Part shown: one piece after another, positions 1-9,415 of the stretch
Layout: each line of letters starts with the position of its first letter
Numbering within the stretch: position 1 is the stretch's first letter
Origin: a virus
Length of the DNA stretch: 22,803 nucleotides
Strand: one strand, 5' to 3'
IMG/VR virus record: IMGVR_UViG_3300044858_001014
Coordinates: 1 to 22,803 of that record
Notes under the pieces: generated by a model
The model's input: the letters and a program-made list of their open reading frames with translations, nothing else
Database searches by the model: none
Told to the model about the DNA's origin: nothing
Program-made: the position numbers and the translations under genes

Positions 1-2796
1 GTAGCCGTAGACGTTAATAAACTCATCTGCCATCATCTTGTATTTTGTGTCACCCGTGTTTCGGTACATCATGTACGAGCCAAGCGCTGACGTAACAGGC
101 TTAAGCATTGTGTTAATTCCAGTAGCTAGGGCGTTAACTGAAAAAGTTCTCGGTCCAGACAACAGGAAGTTAATCCACAACTCGTTGTGCATATCGAGAG
201 CAGACACGGGCGCTTGCGAAACAAGCCCCGCCGCCCCGTGCTTGGAATAAAGCTTGTCCAGTTTTTCTAGGGTAATCTCAACTTGCTCCTTGCCGCCAGC
301 CTGTTCCATAAGGCTTTTGGCGTATTCGACAAGAGTTGTAGTTTCTTTAATCTGCTTAAACACGTTGAGGTTACGCCCAGCCGAAGAACGAATAGTCTGG
401 TATCCAAACAACACTTCGCGAAGGTTGTCTTGAACTTGGGTGGCGGCCAGATAGCTTTCAGCGTACTTCTTTAAAATTGTTGGGTCGTTAGGCGACTTAA
501 GTAGCCAATCACGGGCCCTCAAGAACTCAGCCGTGTGCTGGCCTTGCTTGTCCTTCAGGGCCACGGCCATGCCGTAGTAAGCACGGATACGTGCGTCTAG
601 GTGGCGCTCGTTACGGGCGTCCTTAGCCAGACGGCTTAGAACGGCGTTACCTCCATCCATCTTTTTAATAAAATCTAGGGCCTCTTTGGCCACAACTTCT
701 TGCGTCCTGACAGGGCCTTTGGCCTTTTCAAGCACGTCAGCAAACGTCTCCATCAGGGCCAAGGATGCCCGGTGCGCTGTTTCCGTATCTTTAAAATCTT
801 CTAAGTTAAATACAGGACGGCCCCCGTCATCCACCCAAGCTTTAGCTAGGTTCTGCAAGTCCGTTGGGTTTGCTTCAAAAAGCTTAACGTAGTTTTCAAA
901 ACGTTTGCGTGTTTCAGGGCTTACTTCTGGAAGGATTCTACCTACTTCTCCCGGGTCAGCCCCTATCGCTCTAGCCCGAGCCATAAACCTAGCGTCCGTG
1001 TACCTAGGAGTTTTTTGAGCAAGCTCAAGCGTAGACAATTTCCATCCGCCCCAAGTTGGCTTCTTACCGTAATTCTCTCCTTTAAGAACGTATTCAAAAA
1101 TATCGTTTAGCGTAGCCGGGTCTTTTCGCCCAAACATTGAGCTCAACGTTTCTTTAATTTTTCCAAGAATCTCTTCAAACACGGCCACCAAATCTTTGTG
1201 CTCCGTTTTGTTTTTAATCACGTACTCAGCAAATGATTGGGCAAACCATTCAGTTTCGCTTTTGGCAAAGTATTTAGCGTAGTAATCGGGCTCAAAAGTC
1301 TTTCTTGTCGCGGCTACGCCTTCTTTAAAGAAACCAACTCGTTCTGATCGAGTAGTTGCCGAGTAAGCGTCAGAAATAAGCCTTTTCTGCTCAGGGCTTA
1401 AAAGAGAATAATATCCAGAGTGCCCGTATTCATGCCAAAACGTAGAAAGTGTTTGAGCCTCTTTCTCTCCTATTTTGTATTTATCAGCCAGCGCTTTTTG
1501 TAGAGTAATTAAAGGCTTCCAACCGGGTACTACGGCCCCGTCTTTCCTTACAGAGGTTTCTATAACCCCACCTCTACCAAGGCTTGTGGATTTAGACGTT
1601 AAAGTAGCTACTTCTAAATTTTTAAGGTACTCGTCATTTGCTTCGGCTTTCCAGAGTGTACCAATAATAAGGTCTTTACCGTTTTCAGTTAAGCCCTTGT
1701 CCTCGACAAGCAAGTCAAGGCGTTTAGTAAACTTTGCGTGACCCTCGCCGCGCTGGTCAAAATTTGCTCGTAGCTCTTGCGGGCTAGCAAACTGATTTAT
1801 AGGAGCGTCACGGCCCAAAAGCGTCTGGCCTTGAGCTAAATCCTGTTTTAGTCCTTCAGCGCCTTCAACAGATTGCCTAAGCTGGTCTTGGCGACCAAGC
1901 TCGGTTTCCATCACCTGAGCGGATTCGCGTGCGGACTTTACAAGCGGGTCAATTTCTTTTCCAGCTTCTTCTAATACTTTTTCGGCTTCTGCTGTTTTCC
2001 CGGCTTCAGCAAGGTTTCTGGACTTTTTAAGCGCCTTAATACCAAGCATAACGCCGTCGATGACTCCACCGACCATAACCCCTTCAAGAACATTTTTAAT
2101 TCGTCCCTCTAGAAGGCTGTCATCTTTGTCAGCCGCTAGGTATTCAGTTACAGGGTTTTCTAGACCCGGGATGCCTTGAATAAGATTAGAAAGGCGCTCT
2201 TCGTGTTCGTCAAAAACTGAGAAATCTGCTACAGCGCCAGCAACCGCCCCACGGCCTATTTCTGACCTTTGGAGCCAGCGCCCGATTGAACCCATTTTAG
2301 CTAGCTTGCCGACCTTTGCCGCTTTATTTATCACACCAAACACCGGGATAAACCCGACAGCAAATTCTGTACCTACTTCAACAAATCCTCCTACCGCTGT
2401 TTTTGTTTTAGGAAGATATTGAGTAAGTAAATCATTAGGAAGTGCTCCAAAAGCAACTAAATCTGCAACGCTTTCAACTGCCCCGGCAACACCTCTAGCC
2501 GCCCCGGTAGCGGCATCTAGCAAGTAATCTTCAGCGCCTAGCTCTTGTGTGGAAGGAGCCAAAGCATCCTGAGCCGGGCTAGGAGCGGGCTGGTTAGGTT
2601 GTACAGGGGTTTGTAGTTTAGGTGCTGAAATCTCAATGCTCTCAGAAGGCTGAGGCTGAGGAGCAACGGCTGGTTGTTGAACTGGTTCGGCTACAACTGC
2701 ACGACGACGAGTGAGTCCGCCTTGCTCGAGCTCGGTGTAAACTGAATCAATCTCCTGATTTAATTCTTCAGGAGATACCTGATCTAAAAAATCCAT
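1..2796 (-). CDS. Large ejected virion protein in T7 gp16 position, with zinc-metallopeptidase motif (partial)
   Basis: 932 codons are open from the ATG at 2796 to the left edge with no stop. The N-terminal 85 residues are acidic then proline/glutamine-rich. Two weakly hydrophobic regions follow (about 97-120 and 135-160), then DKDDSLLEGRIKNVLEGVMVGG (224-245), a pattern common in large ejected phage proteins. Residues 453-459 read FWHEYGH, an HExxH zinc site, and ETEWFAQSFAEY (514-525) offers the third ligand, probably E516. Later LWINFLLSGPRTFSVNALAT (873-892) resembles the SGPxTxxVN motif of giant virion proteins. T7 gp16 has an N-terminal lytic transglycosylase instead; none is visible here. 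Start overlaps the gp15 TAA by one base. Confidence 0.85.
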   Translation of the reverse strand, partial: MDFLDQVSPEELNQEIDSVYTELEQGGLTRRRAVVAEPVQQPAVAPQPQPSESIEISAPKLQTPVQPNQPAPSPAQDALAPSTQELGAEDYLLDAATGAARGVAGAVESVADLVAFGALPNDLLTQYLPKTKTAVGGFVEVGTEFAVGFIPVFGVINKAAKVGKLAKMGSIGRWLQRSEIGRGAVAGAVADFSVFDEHEERLSNLIQGIPGLENPVTEYLAADKDDSLLEGRIKNVLEGVMVGGVIDGVMLGIKALKKSRNLAEAGKTAEAEKVLEEAGKEIDPLVKSARESAQVMETELGRQDQLRQSVEGAEGLKQDLAQGQTLLGRDAPINQFASPQELRANFDQRGEGHAKFTKRLDLLVEDKGLTENGKDLIIGTLWKAEANDEYLKNLEVATLTSKSTSLGRGGVIETSVRKDGAVVPGWKPLITLQKALADKYKIGEKEAQTLSTFWHEYGHSGYYSLLSPEQKRLISDAYSATTRSERVGFFKEGVAATRKTFEPDYYAKYFAKSETEWFAQSFAEYVIKNKTEHKDLVAVFEEILGKIKETLSSMFGRKDPATLNDIFEYVLKGENYGKKPTWGGWKLSTLELAQKTPRYTDARFMARARAIGADPGEVGRILPEVSPETRKRFENYVKLFEANPTDLQNLAKAWVDDGGRPVFNLEDFKDTETAHRASLALMETFADVLEKAKGPVRTQEVVAKEALDFIKKMDGGNAVLSRLAKDARNERHLDARIRAYYGMAVALKDKQGQHTAEFLRARDWLLKSPNDPTILKKYAESYLAATQVQDNLREVLFGYQTIRSSAGRNLNVFKQIKETTTLVEYAKSLMEQAGGKEQVEITLEKLDKLYSKHGAAGLVSQAPVSALDMHNELWINFLLSGPRTFSVNALATGINTMLKPVTSALGSYMMYRNTGDTKYKMMADEFINVYGY

Positions 2797-5105
2797 TATA
2801 GTCCTCTTCCTCGACCAAGAGATTCAACCGCTAGCGCTTGGGCTTGGAAAAATTGCGGTACATCGCGAATGCTTAAATTCTCCATAATCTTCCTTGCACG
2901 TTCATCCCCGTTTCTATACGCAATTCGGAAGCTTGCAAGCTCTTCTACAGAGGTAAACACCGGGGTTACTAGAGGGTTAAGGTTTGGGTCAATTTCGATG
3001 TTTTCGTCAGTTTGGCCGTAAAAAATCTCAGCCGGGGTGTAGCCTTTAGAAGCCTTAGCTGTCCAATAGCGATACTTGTCAGCTTCCATTTTAGCTGTGC
3101 TTTTAGGGACATCATACGTCCGCACGTCCATAATAAGGTCTGAACTAGGGGCCAATAGCTTAGTTTCAGTCTTTTTCCTCACTTCTTCGGCTGTGCGGGC
3201 GACAACTTTATCTACTTTAGCGTCCAAACGAGCCAAATCACGCTTAATAATATCAGCCCGGTCAGGAGCAATACCCATTTTAGAAGCCCTAGCTAGTTCA
3301 ACAATGTTCCGAATGCGGTTACGATACGTCTGTACTTGAGAAACTTCGTCAAAATTTAGCCATCCGGGTCCAGCTAAAGACTTATCGGTATCTTGCGCGG
3401 CCTCTGCTTTAGCCCGGACCTCAGCGTTGCGTTTTTCTTCAATATCAATAGCTTTAATCTGCTTGTTTCCGTAATCTTGAAGAGTTTTTACAACCCTTTC
3501 GCGTACGTTATTCATAACAATCGGAGCGGCTTTATCTTGAGTCATGCCCGGGTTGCCAGCTAAGTAGGCGTCCATCTCGACTTTTACAGCTTTATTAAAT
3601 TCTAGGTCTACAAGCCCTGCTAAAGCATTTGCCACAGCGGGTCTATCGTCAAATTCAATCCCAATCGAGCTCTTAACTGCGGCCCGTGCTTCGGCTGAAG
3701 ACTGACTTTTTAGTAAAGGCTCATAGCTTTTTAAAGACTGCAACGCTTCAAGCATTTTAGCTTGGTTTGTCCCGTTAAACCCGCTCTCTTGGCCAAGATC
3801 GTAGAGTCTATTGGCCTCGGCAATGTCGTTGTTGACGATAGCAGTCTGAAACCTTGTCATATGCTCGGAGTTAGGCTGTGCGTTAAGGTTACGGCGTTCC
3901 TCAACCAGCTTCCTGACCGTGTTTCCAATAACTCCGTGTAAGTCGGTCTTGGTGGATAGAGGAGTTTGGACAAAGTTCCCAGAGCCGTCAGGAAGAGGAA
4001 CGTTGGCGGCAATAAGAGCGCTGGTAATATCGTTAATTGCGTTGGGGTCGTTGATGTTCTTGTACTGATCAATCAAAATATAGGCCCTGTCTTGAGCGGC
4101 AGTAAGTACATTACCTCGTTCTTGAAGAGCGGACCCTTCTTCTGTTTGAATCGTTCGAATAACAGCTTCTTCCATGTTATTAAACAACTCTAAAGTGTTT
4201 CCTTCTCCAACAATGTACCCATTAGGCAGTTTAGTGTTCTTAATTGAATCAATGACCGAAAGGGCTTTGTCTGGATTTGTACGCCGCAACTCATCAATGT
4301 AAGGCATTACCCCGGTTTTAATGGCGTAGTAAGTTGGGTTTGACATCCCGCTTGAAGCGGCTTCGCCAACAGCCGCGATGAAAGAGCCTACAACTGCTTG
4401 CGTTTGCTCTTCGGAAGGCAAAGCTTCAGCGGATTTAAAGCCGCGCTGAATAGAAATACCAAGCTGGTTCCTAGCGTCGATCTCGCGCTGTTCCAAACGT
4501 CTGTTTAGCGCCGACGTTGAAAAAGACTTAAAAGTGGTGGCCGCAACTTCATTCGCCGCCGCCTTTGCAAAAACAGAATCTAAATTAAAACCAGACTTCT
4601 TTTGATACTCCGCCCACGCTTGAGCCTGAATGGATTCAATGGGCTCAGTATTCTTTGGATCGGACATTTTGCCCATCCAATTTTGGTGAAGGTACTCTTG
4701 AAATCCCGGGGCAACAATGTTTTTAGCCGTGTTCTCCATGTAGCTTTTCCAGTACATGGGGTTACTGCTTTCTTTAAGGACACCAGCTTTAACAGCGTTT
4801 TGAAACCCCATCCGAAGGACTTGCCGGGCTTTTTCAGGATCAGAATTGGCGTCTGCTTCACCTTCCTGTCTTGCTTCTACGGCTTCGCCACGTAAATAAG
4901 AAAGGCCGAACGAAGCTAACTGCGAATTTAGCCCTTTGAGAGATTCGGCAACTTGGAGTAGCTCGTTGCTCTCTGAGGGCTGAGAAGCCGCAGGGGCCGG
5001 GGGAGCCATAAGCTGTGAAGCTTGGACCAGCGGAGACGGCGTAATAGAAGGAGCAAAGCCTAAACCTCGCTCCGCTCTGCGCGGAATGATTCTTTCCTCG
5101 GCCAT
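2796..5105 (-). CDS. Internal virion protein C, T7 gp15-like
   Basis: 769 residues, against 747 in T7. With gp16 it forms the periplasmic tunnel for DNA ejection. It is almost wholly helical, with a proline-rich N-terminal tail (SITPSPLVQASQL, MAPPAPAA), then LLQVAESLKGLNSQLASFGL and many Ala/Glu/Lys-rich helices typical of gp15. Near the C terminus, AEIFYGQTDE and PVFTSVEELASFRIAYRNGDE are typical of podovirus gp15 ends. It is linked by TAATG junctions to gp14 before it and the gp16-position gene after it, which suggests the three are made in fixed proportion. Confidence 0.9.
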   Translation of the reverse strand: MAEERIIPRRAERGLGFAPSITPSPLVQASQLMAPPAPAASQPSESNELLQVAESLKGLNSQLASFGLSYLRGEAVEARQEGEADANSDPEKARQVLRMGFQNAVKAGVLKESSNPMYWKSYMENTAKNIVAPGFQEYLHQNWMGKMSDPKNTEPIESIQAQAWAEYQKKSGFNLDSVFAKAAANEVAATTFKSFSTSALNRRLEQREIDARNQLGISIQRGFKSAEALPSEEQTQAVVGSFIAAVGEAASSGMSNPTYYAIKTGVMPYIDELRRTNPDKALSVIDSIKNTKLPNGYIVGEGNTLELFNNMEEAVIRTIQTEEGSALQERGNVLTAAQDRAYILIDQYKNINDPNAINDITSALIAANVPLPDGSGNFVQTPLSTKTDLHGVIGNTVRKLVEERRNLNAQPNSEHMTRFQTAIVNNDIAEANRLYDLGQESGFNGTNQAKMLEALQSLKSYEPLLKSQSSAEARAAVKSSIGIEFDDRPAVANALAGLVDLEFNKAVKVEMDAYLAGNPGMTQDKAAPIVMNNVRERVVKTLQDYGNKQIKAIDIEEKRNAEVRAKAEAAQDTDKSLAGPGWLNFDEVSQVQTYRNRIRNIVELARASKMGIAPDRADIIKRDLARLDAKVDKVVARTAEEVRKKTETKLLAPSSDLIMDVRTYDVPKSTAKMEADKYRYWTAKASKGYTPAEIFYGQTDENIEIDPNLNPLVTPVFTSVEELASFRIAYRNGDERARKIMENLSIRDVPQFFQAQALAVESLGRGRGL

Positions 5106-5779
5106 TAGATGTTAAAGCGCCACCCGTCACCGCCGGGGGTGGTGTTATCTTGCAATCCACCGCCGCCAGTTCCGCCCTGATAGTAACGGCCTTGGTAATA
5201 AGTTTGACCAGCGCTGAGAACGTTGCCGAGAGCGTTAATAGCAAACCCAGCAAAAGAAGGGCGCTGAATTGGTCGGTTGATTTGAGCAATGTTCATTTGA
5301 GACGAGAGGCGCGAAGTATCCAAATTCATCTGCAAAGCTTTGTTCATATTCTTTGTAGTTTGTTCATAGTAAACATCGCGCATCTGCCCCTGCCTAGTGC
5401 TGGCTTCAAAATAACCTAGCTCTTGGCGGTTGATTTCCCCCAAAAGCGATTCAACTGCAATACCGCCAATACCAGCTTCGCCAGCGGCCACGGTGGCTCG
5501 GGACGACGCCGCTCTAGCTTCCATTGAAACTTTATTAAGTTCCCGCGAAGCGGCTTCTTTTTCCTGTGCCTGACGCAAGCGAAGCGCTTCTTGTTCTTGT
5601 TGGTTTTTTAAAGCTAATTGGGCTTGTTCTTGTTGGGCACGCTGTTGTTCCAGCGTGATCATTTGATTTTGGTAAGAAGCCTGTTGACTAGCTTGTTGTT
5701 GGGCCCCTACGTACTGAAGGGCAGTAGAGGCTAGGCCGACTACAAGGCTACCAATGGCGAATACTGCTGGGGCACACAT
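5105..5779 (-). CDS. Internal virion protein B, T7 gp14-like
   Basis: 224 residues, against 196 in T7. In T7, gp14 leaves the head first and sits in the outer membrane to begin the DNA-ejection channel. Seen here: the typical MCAP start and hydrophobic N-terminal helix (FAIGSLVVGLASTALQYVGA), a long Gln/Glu/Ala-rich coiled coil (about residues 27-85), VSMEARAASSRATVAAGEAGIGGIAVESLL, then a Gln/Asn-rich part and a Gly-rich tail. It starts 3 nt after the gp13-like stop without a ribosome site, and its TAA overlaps the gp15 ATG by one base. Confidence 0.9.
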   Translation of the reverse strand: MCAPAVFAIGSLVVGLASTALQYVGAQQQASQQASYQNQMITLEQQRAQQEQAQLALKNQQEQEALRLRQAQEKEAASRELNKVSMEARAASSRATVAAGEAGIGGIAVESLLGEINRQELGYFEASTRQGQMRDVYYEQTTKNMNKALQMNLDTSRLSSQMNIAQINRPIQRPSFAGFAINALGNVLSAGQTYYQGRYYQGGTGGGGLQDNTTPGGDGWRFNI

Positions 5780-5782
5780 ATA

Positions 5783-6340
5783 TCAGAGTTTTACGCTTAG
5801 AAATTCAATGTAGGGTTCTTTATTCAATCCGTATTCCTTATACTCCCTAATAAACCTGAAGCCAAGCCATTTAAGCCAATCTACGTGCAATTTATTCCAA
5901 AGGCACACAACGTTAAATAGTATGGGGTATAGTTCGTGAAAGGACTTAATCCAATTAGGGCTTTGCCTGAGAAAAGCAATCTTTTCCTTTAGTAAGTCGT
6001 TGCTTCCCAACAACCATATTACGCCAACCGTTGGGCTATAATGATTTACGCCGAAAATGGCCACAACCTCGTTTTTGATAGTTATGCTGTATGTATAGGG
6101 GGATTGGATGATCCCTTGTTCTATGGCCTTCCCGGGACATCCCGTAGTTACGGCCCTTATTTCGCGCAAGTCTTCAGGGCGTAACTTAGGAGCTAGGGAA
6201 AAAGCGTCCTCAGGAAGCGCCTTTCGGACAGCGCAACCACGCTCATAATCCCAAACTTCGTCAGCCAGCCCTTTGAGAACGGGAGACGTATTGTGCCTCG
6301 ACGTCCAACGAAAGGAGGGAGCAGGGGTGGGGTGAGTCAT
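5783..6340 (-). CDS. Internal virion protein A / GNAT-like protein, T7 gp13 position
   Basis: 185 residues, against 138 in T7 gp13. From residue 38 it reads VRKALPEDAFSLAPKLRPEDLREI, the usual beginning of the podovirus acyltransferase-like gp13 group, then TYSITIKNEVVAIFGV, GVIWLLGSNDLLKEK and a final WLKWLGFRFIREYKEYG segment, a GNAT-type C-terminal pattern. The acetyl-CoA P-loop is not obvious, so enzymatic activity is uncertain. The only normal start in frame is the ATG at 6340, giving an 80-nt overlap with gp12; the first 37 residues look like overlap-derived sequence. No ribosome site precedes it. Confidence 0.78.
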   Translation of the reverse strand: MTHPTPAPSFRWTSRHNTSPVLKGLADEVWDYERGCAVRKALPEDAFSLAPKLRPEDLREIRAVTTGCPGKAIEQGIIQSPYTYSITIKNEVVAIFGVNHYSPTVGVIWLLGSNDLLKEKIAFLRQSPNWIKSFHELYPILFNVVCLWNKLHVDWLKWLGFRFIREYKEYGLNKEPYIEFLSVKL

Positions 6341-8819
6341 TTACTAAAGATATAAGTACCTGATCATTTTTAGAAAGAATAGGAAATTTAAATATACCAT
6401 CCCGTAAACTATCGAAGTTAACAGCCGCAGTTGGAGTCCCAGCGGATTGGTTATTACAGACATACTCGTAGGTTGTTGGGTACACGTTGTTAATTGGGAC
6501 AACCCGGACCTTAAACGTTCTTGTTTTATCATAAGAAAGAGAGGCTCTTTTTAGATACAACTTACCTACAGACACAACGGTTGGGTTTCCCCTTGCTCCC
6601 GGGGCCCTGATAACTACACGCCCCAAAGTGTGTTCCATTGTGTAGTTTTCCCCAATCCACAAGGAAACAGTCGAATAATTCCCTTTTACAGTTAAGAAAT
6701 AGCTTTCTGCTGAGTTAACCGGGACCACAGCACCTCCCACGCCCGTAGTAATGGGGAGTTGGCCTACGCCTCCTCCAACCGATTGAGGAACATAGCCCGG
6801 GCCAGAAAACGTAGTGGCTCTTGTAATTACAGCCGCCTTAGTCGGGTCTATTCCGTAAGGAAGCGTAAATGTCGTCAACCCCGTGTTTGCATTAAAAGTT
6901 TTAGTAACAGCGGAGCTACTTATTTTTCTGTCTAAAAGTACCGAGTAAGAAGAAAAAGAATCTGTTTTGTTCGATTGAAAATCAATTCTTTCCAAATAAG
7001 TTCCGTCACCTCTAGTCGTTACAATGTATAATTTGTTATCAATAAAGTCTACATTTTCAATAAACGTGACACCTGAAGTTGCGTTTGGATCGTCCGGGTC
7101 ACTACCAATCGTAAACTTACACCAAGCAGACTGTAATTTTTCACTTCCGTTAAAAAAGTACTTATACATATAAAAGCCGTTTTTTAGTCCGCTAGACATA
7201 ACAACAATCATCTGCTCGTTGTCCGACCCAACAATTTTTGAGACAGTACCTTTAATGTAAGATGGAATGGAAGCTGAAATGTCAACTCCGTCTAAATACT
7301 GGCTTTCCGGGTTTAGATAGTACTCCTGAATACCTGAAAACGAATCCCTGTTGAATGCAAAATAGATGTTTTTTCCAACAGCCACAGGCTGGCTTGCTGT
7401 AGAACACGCAAAGTTAGTGGTGTTTTGGATAGATACTGTTTTGGAAGTAAGGTTATCTGCACTTTGAAGGGAAAACTGAGTCTGGTCAGAAAACAGTAGG
7501 AGCTTTTCGTTAAATGGGATTCCAGCAAACAAGATAGAAACTTTATTAGAGCTAGAAGCTACGTCGATTGGGTCTGAGTCTAGAAGCTGAGTAACGGTAG
7601 TTCTGTAAAAATTAAAAAACTCACTAGCTTCAGACAAAATCACATTCTCGTCGCACAAAAAGCCAAGCCTGTTTCTAAAAAACAAAATATCTTTAATTTT
7701 TCGGTCTACAAATGAAGCGCTTGGGTTACTGTCTTCATCTCCTACCAGCCGCTCTCCCCAATATGGAATTTCGTATGTAAAGGCGTTTCCCGGCGCTGTG
7801 TATGTATCGCCGTCAAGTGCTGTAAAAAGAAAAGAACCGTTTTGCAATCTAATAAGCGCATGAGGAAGAGTTTCTTCATCTAAAGCAAATTTAATTCCGG
7901 GCTGAACAGTTTCTTTCCAGACGCCAGTACCGCCAGTTCCGTTAGATGCGTCGAATTTAACCCAATACTCATCCCCCTCGTCATCGGGCTCTCCGGCCAC
8001 TTTTACAATAAAGCCGTGTTTTCCTTCTGCTGGTAAATCCAAAAAGCTTTGCACCTCGTCGTTTATCAGCTTGAGTCCAGTACCGCTTTGAGAATCTGAA
8101 ACTGAAATAGTAAATGCGGCGTTATTTGTGCGTCTGATATAAATTGTCGAACCAATTACTTCAGTTGTTAAATTTGCATCTGAAGAAATTGCCTGTCTTA
8201 AGAAAAAAGCAATTTTAGTTGTATTAGCGTGGTCAGCGTTGGCCCAAGTAGAAAGACTTCCTGAGCTAGTTGTTGGGGCTGTAGTAGCGTTCCCGCTTCC
8301 TGTTTTAACCCAATGGGAGGTTCCGTTAATTGTTACCTGATATTCAGCGGTATAAGCTCCTTGGGCGACAAATATCATGGCCTCATACGGTCTTGTAGGT
8401 GTTAAGTTAGCGTACTCTTGAGCAGTTTTTTGTTTATTTAAAATAAGAGTGTAATCAGCTACAGACAGACATTTTAAATCTAGATTGGCCGTAGCTGGGA
8501 TATAATCAAAAGCATTGTTTCTTGTAATAACTGTTTTTTCGACGCCATTCATATCCCAAACTCTTACTGCATCGTTTGGATTAAAAACTACTGTATATCT
8601 TTCTCCTGAATCTCGGTTAATTGTGTGCCACTTTGCACCAGTTGTGTCCTCTAAAAAGAGAGCCCCAACGTAGTTAGTGCACGGACGCTTAATTAAGCCG
8701 TCAACAAGCGAGGGGTAAGCGTTAATCGATTCTTCAGCTTGCGACGCAAAGCGAAGGGCGTCGGCCTGTTGGCTCACCCCGCTGATTAAGTTCGGGATGC
8801 TGATCGAGACTAGGGCCAT
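6261..8819 (-). CDS. Tail tubular protein B (nozzle), T7 gp12-like
   Basis: 852 residues, against 794 in T7. It forms the hexameric tail nozzle to which fibres attach. Diagnostic segments are SISIPNLISGVSQQADALRF and AYPSLVDGLIKRP at the start, GFLCDENVILSEASEFFNFY and DPIDVASSSNKVSILFAGIPFNEKLLLFSDQTQF in the middle, and YLKRASLSYDKTRTFKVRV near the end. The middle domains are Ser/Thr/Asn-rich beta structure. It starts by a TAATG junction with gp11. The last 80 nt overlap the next gene in another frame. Confidence 0.95.
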   Translation of the reverse strand: MALVSISIPNLISGVSQQADALRFASQAEESINAYPSLVDGLIKRPCTNYVGALFLEDTTGAKWHTINRDSGERYTVVFNPNDAVRVWDMNGVEKTVITRNNAFDYIPATANLDLKCLSVADYTLILNKQKTAQEYANLTPTRPYEAMIFVAQGAYTAEYQVTINGTSHWVKTGSGNATTAPTTSSGSLSTWANADHANTTKIAFFLRQAISSDANLTTEVIGSTIYIRRTNNAAFTISVSDSQSGTGLKLINDEVQSFLDLPAEGKHGFIVKVAGEPDDEGDEYWVKFDASNGTGGTGVWKETVQPGIKFALDEETLPHALIRLQNGSFLFTALDGDTYTAPGNAFTYEIPYWGERLVGDEDSNPSASFVDRKIKDILFFRNRLGFLCDENVILSEASEFFNFYRTTVTQLLDSDPIDVASSSNKVSILFAGIPFNEKLLLFSDQTQFSLQSADNLTSKTVSIQNTTNFACSTASQPVAVGKNIYFAFNRDSFSGIQEYYLNPESQYLDGVDISASIPSYIKGTVSKIVGSDNEQMIVVMSSGLKNGFYMYKYFFNGSEKLQSAWCKFTIGSDPDDPNATSGVTFIENVDFIDNKLYIVTTRGDGTYLERIDFQSNKTDSFSSYSVLLDRKISSSAVTKTFNANTGLTTFTLPYGIDPTKAAVITRATTFSGPGYVPQSVGGGVGQLPITTGVGGAVVPVNSAESYFLTVKGNYSTVSLWIGENYTMEHTLGRVVIRAPGARGNPTVVSVGKLYLKRASLSYDKTRTFKVRVVPINNVYPTTYEYVCNNQSAGTPTAAVNFDSLRDGIFKFPILSKNDQVLISLVNDSPHPCSLLSLDVEAQYVSRSQRAG

Positions 8820-9397
8820 TAGCGTAGAATAATGCGGGCTACGTCGTAATTGTCAAAAACAGAATAATCCCCGGTATCGTTATCAAATTCTTTAAGTTGT
8901 GACAGGGCTAGCATTTCGTCATTCATCAAAGAGCGGGCGGCGTCACCAGACCCAACAACTCGATCTTGAAAAATCCTAGAAGCCCTAGTTGTGATGTAAT
9001 GCCGGGCGGGCTCAGGAAGCTCCTCAAAAGATAGCAAAAGGATAATCTCTCCTTTTAAATCTTGAGTAAAAACAAAAGTATGGTTTTTTCTGTCGTACAG
9101 TTTCGTTCCTCGCTGAACAACATCCACGTCAGGATACAGAGAATTGTCAACGTCAACCCTTACAATGTTTTGGGATAGGTTAATGTTGTTGCTTACGTCT
9201 CGGGAAAATGGATAATCTTTTTCGGTGTTGAAGTGCCAGCCCATAATTTGAACGGCTCTGTCAACTTCATCAAGTACTTGGACAGCAATACGGGCGTCCA
9301 CGGAAGTACCTTGAAATAGGGTATTTACAGGAGATTCACCGATAGCAGTCAACATCTGGTTAACCGCTTCCAGTTTAGTCATCGGGGTAACTGGCAT
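8819..9397 (-). CDS. Tail tubular protein A (gatekeeper/adaptor), T7 gp11-like
   Basis: 192 residues, against 196 in T7. It forms the dodecameric adaptor ring under the portal. The family start is clear: TKLEAVNQMLTAIGESPVNTL, then DARIAVQVLDEVDRAVQIMGWHFNTE, and LPEPARHYITTRASRIFQDRVVG near the C terminus. Two ATGs are possible (9397 and 9382, residue 6); neither has a ribosome site, and I kept the first. Its TAA overlaps the ATG of gp12 by one base (TAATG). Confidence 0.93.
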   Translation of the reverse strand: MPVTPMTKLEAVNQMLTAIGESPVNTLFQGTSVDARIAVQVLDEVDRAVQIMGWHFNTEKDYPFSRDVSNNINLSQNIVRVDVDNSLYPDVDVVQRGTKLYDRKNHTFVFTQDLKGEIILLLSFEELPEPARHYITTRASRIFQDRVVGSGDAARSLMNDEMLALSQLKEFDNDTGDYSVFDNYDVARIILR

Positions 9398-9415
9398 ATC
9401 GATAGGTATTTACTA

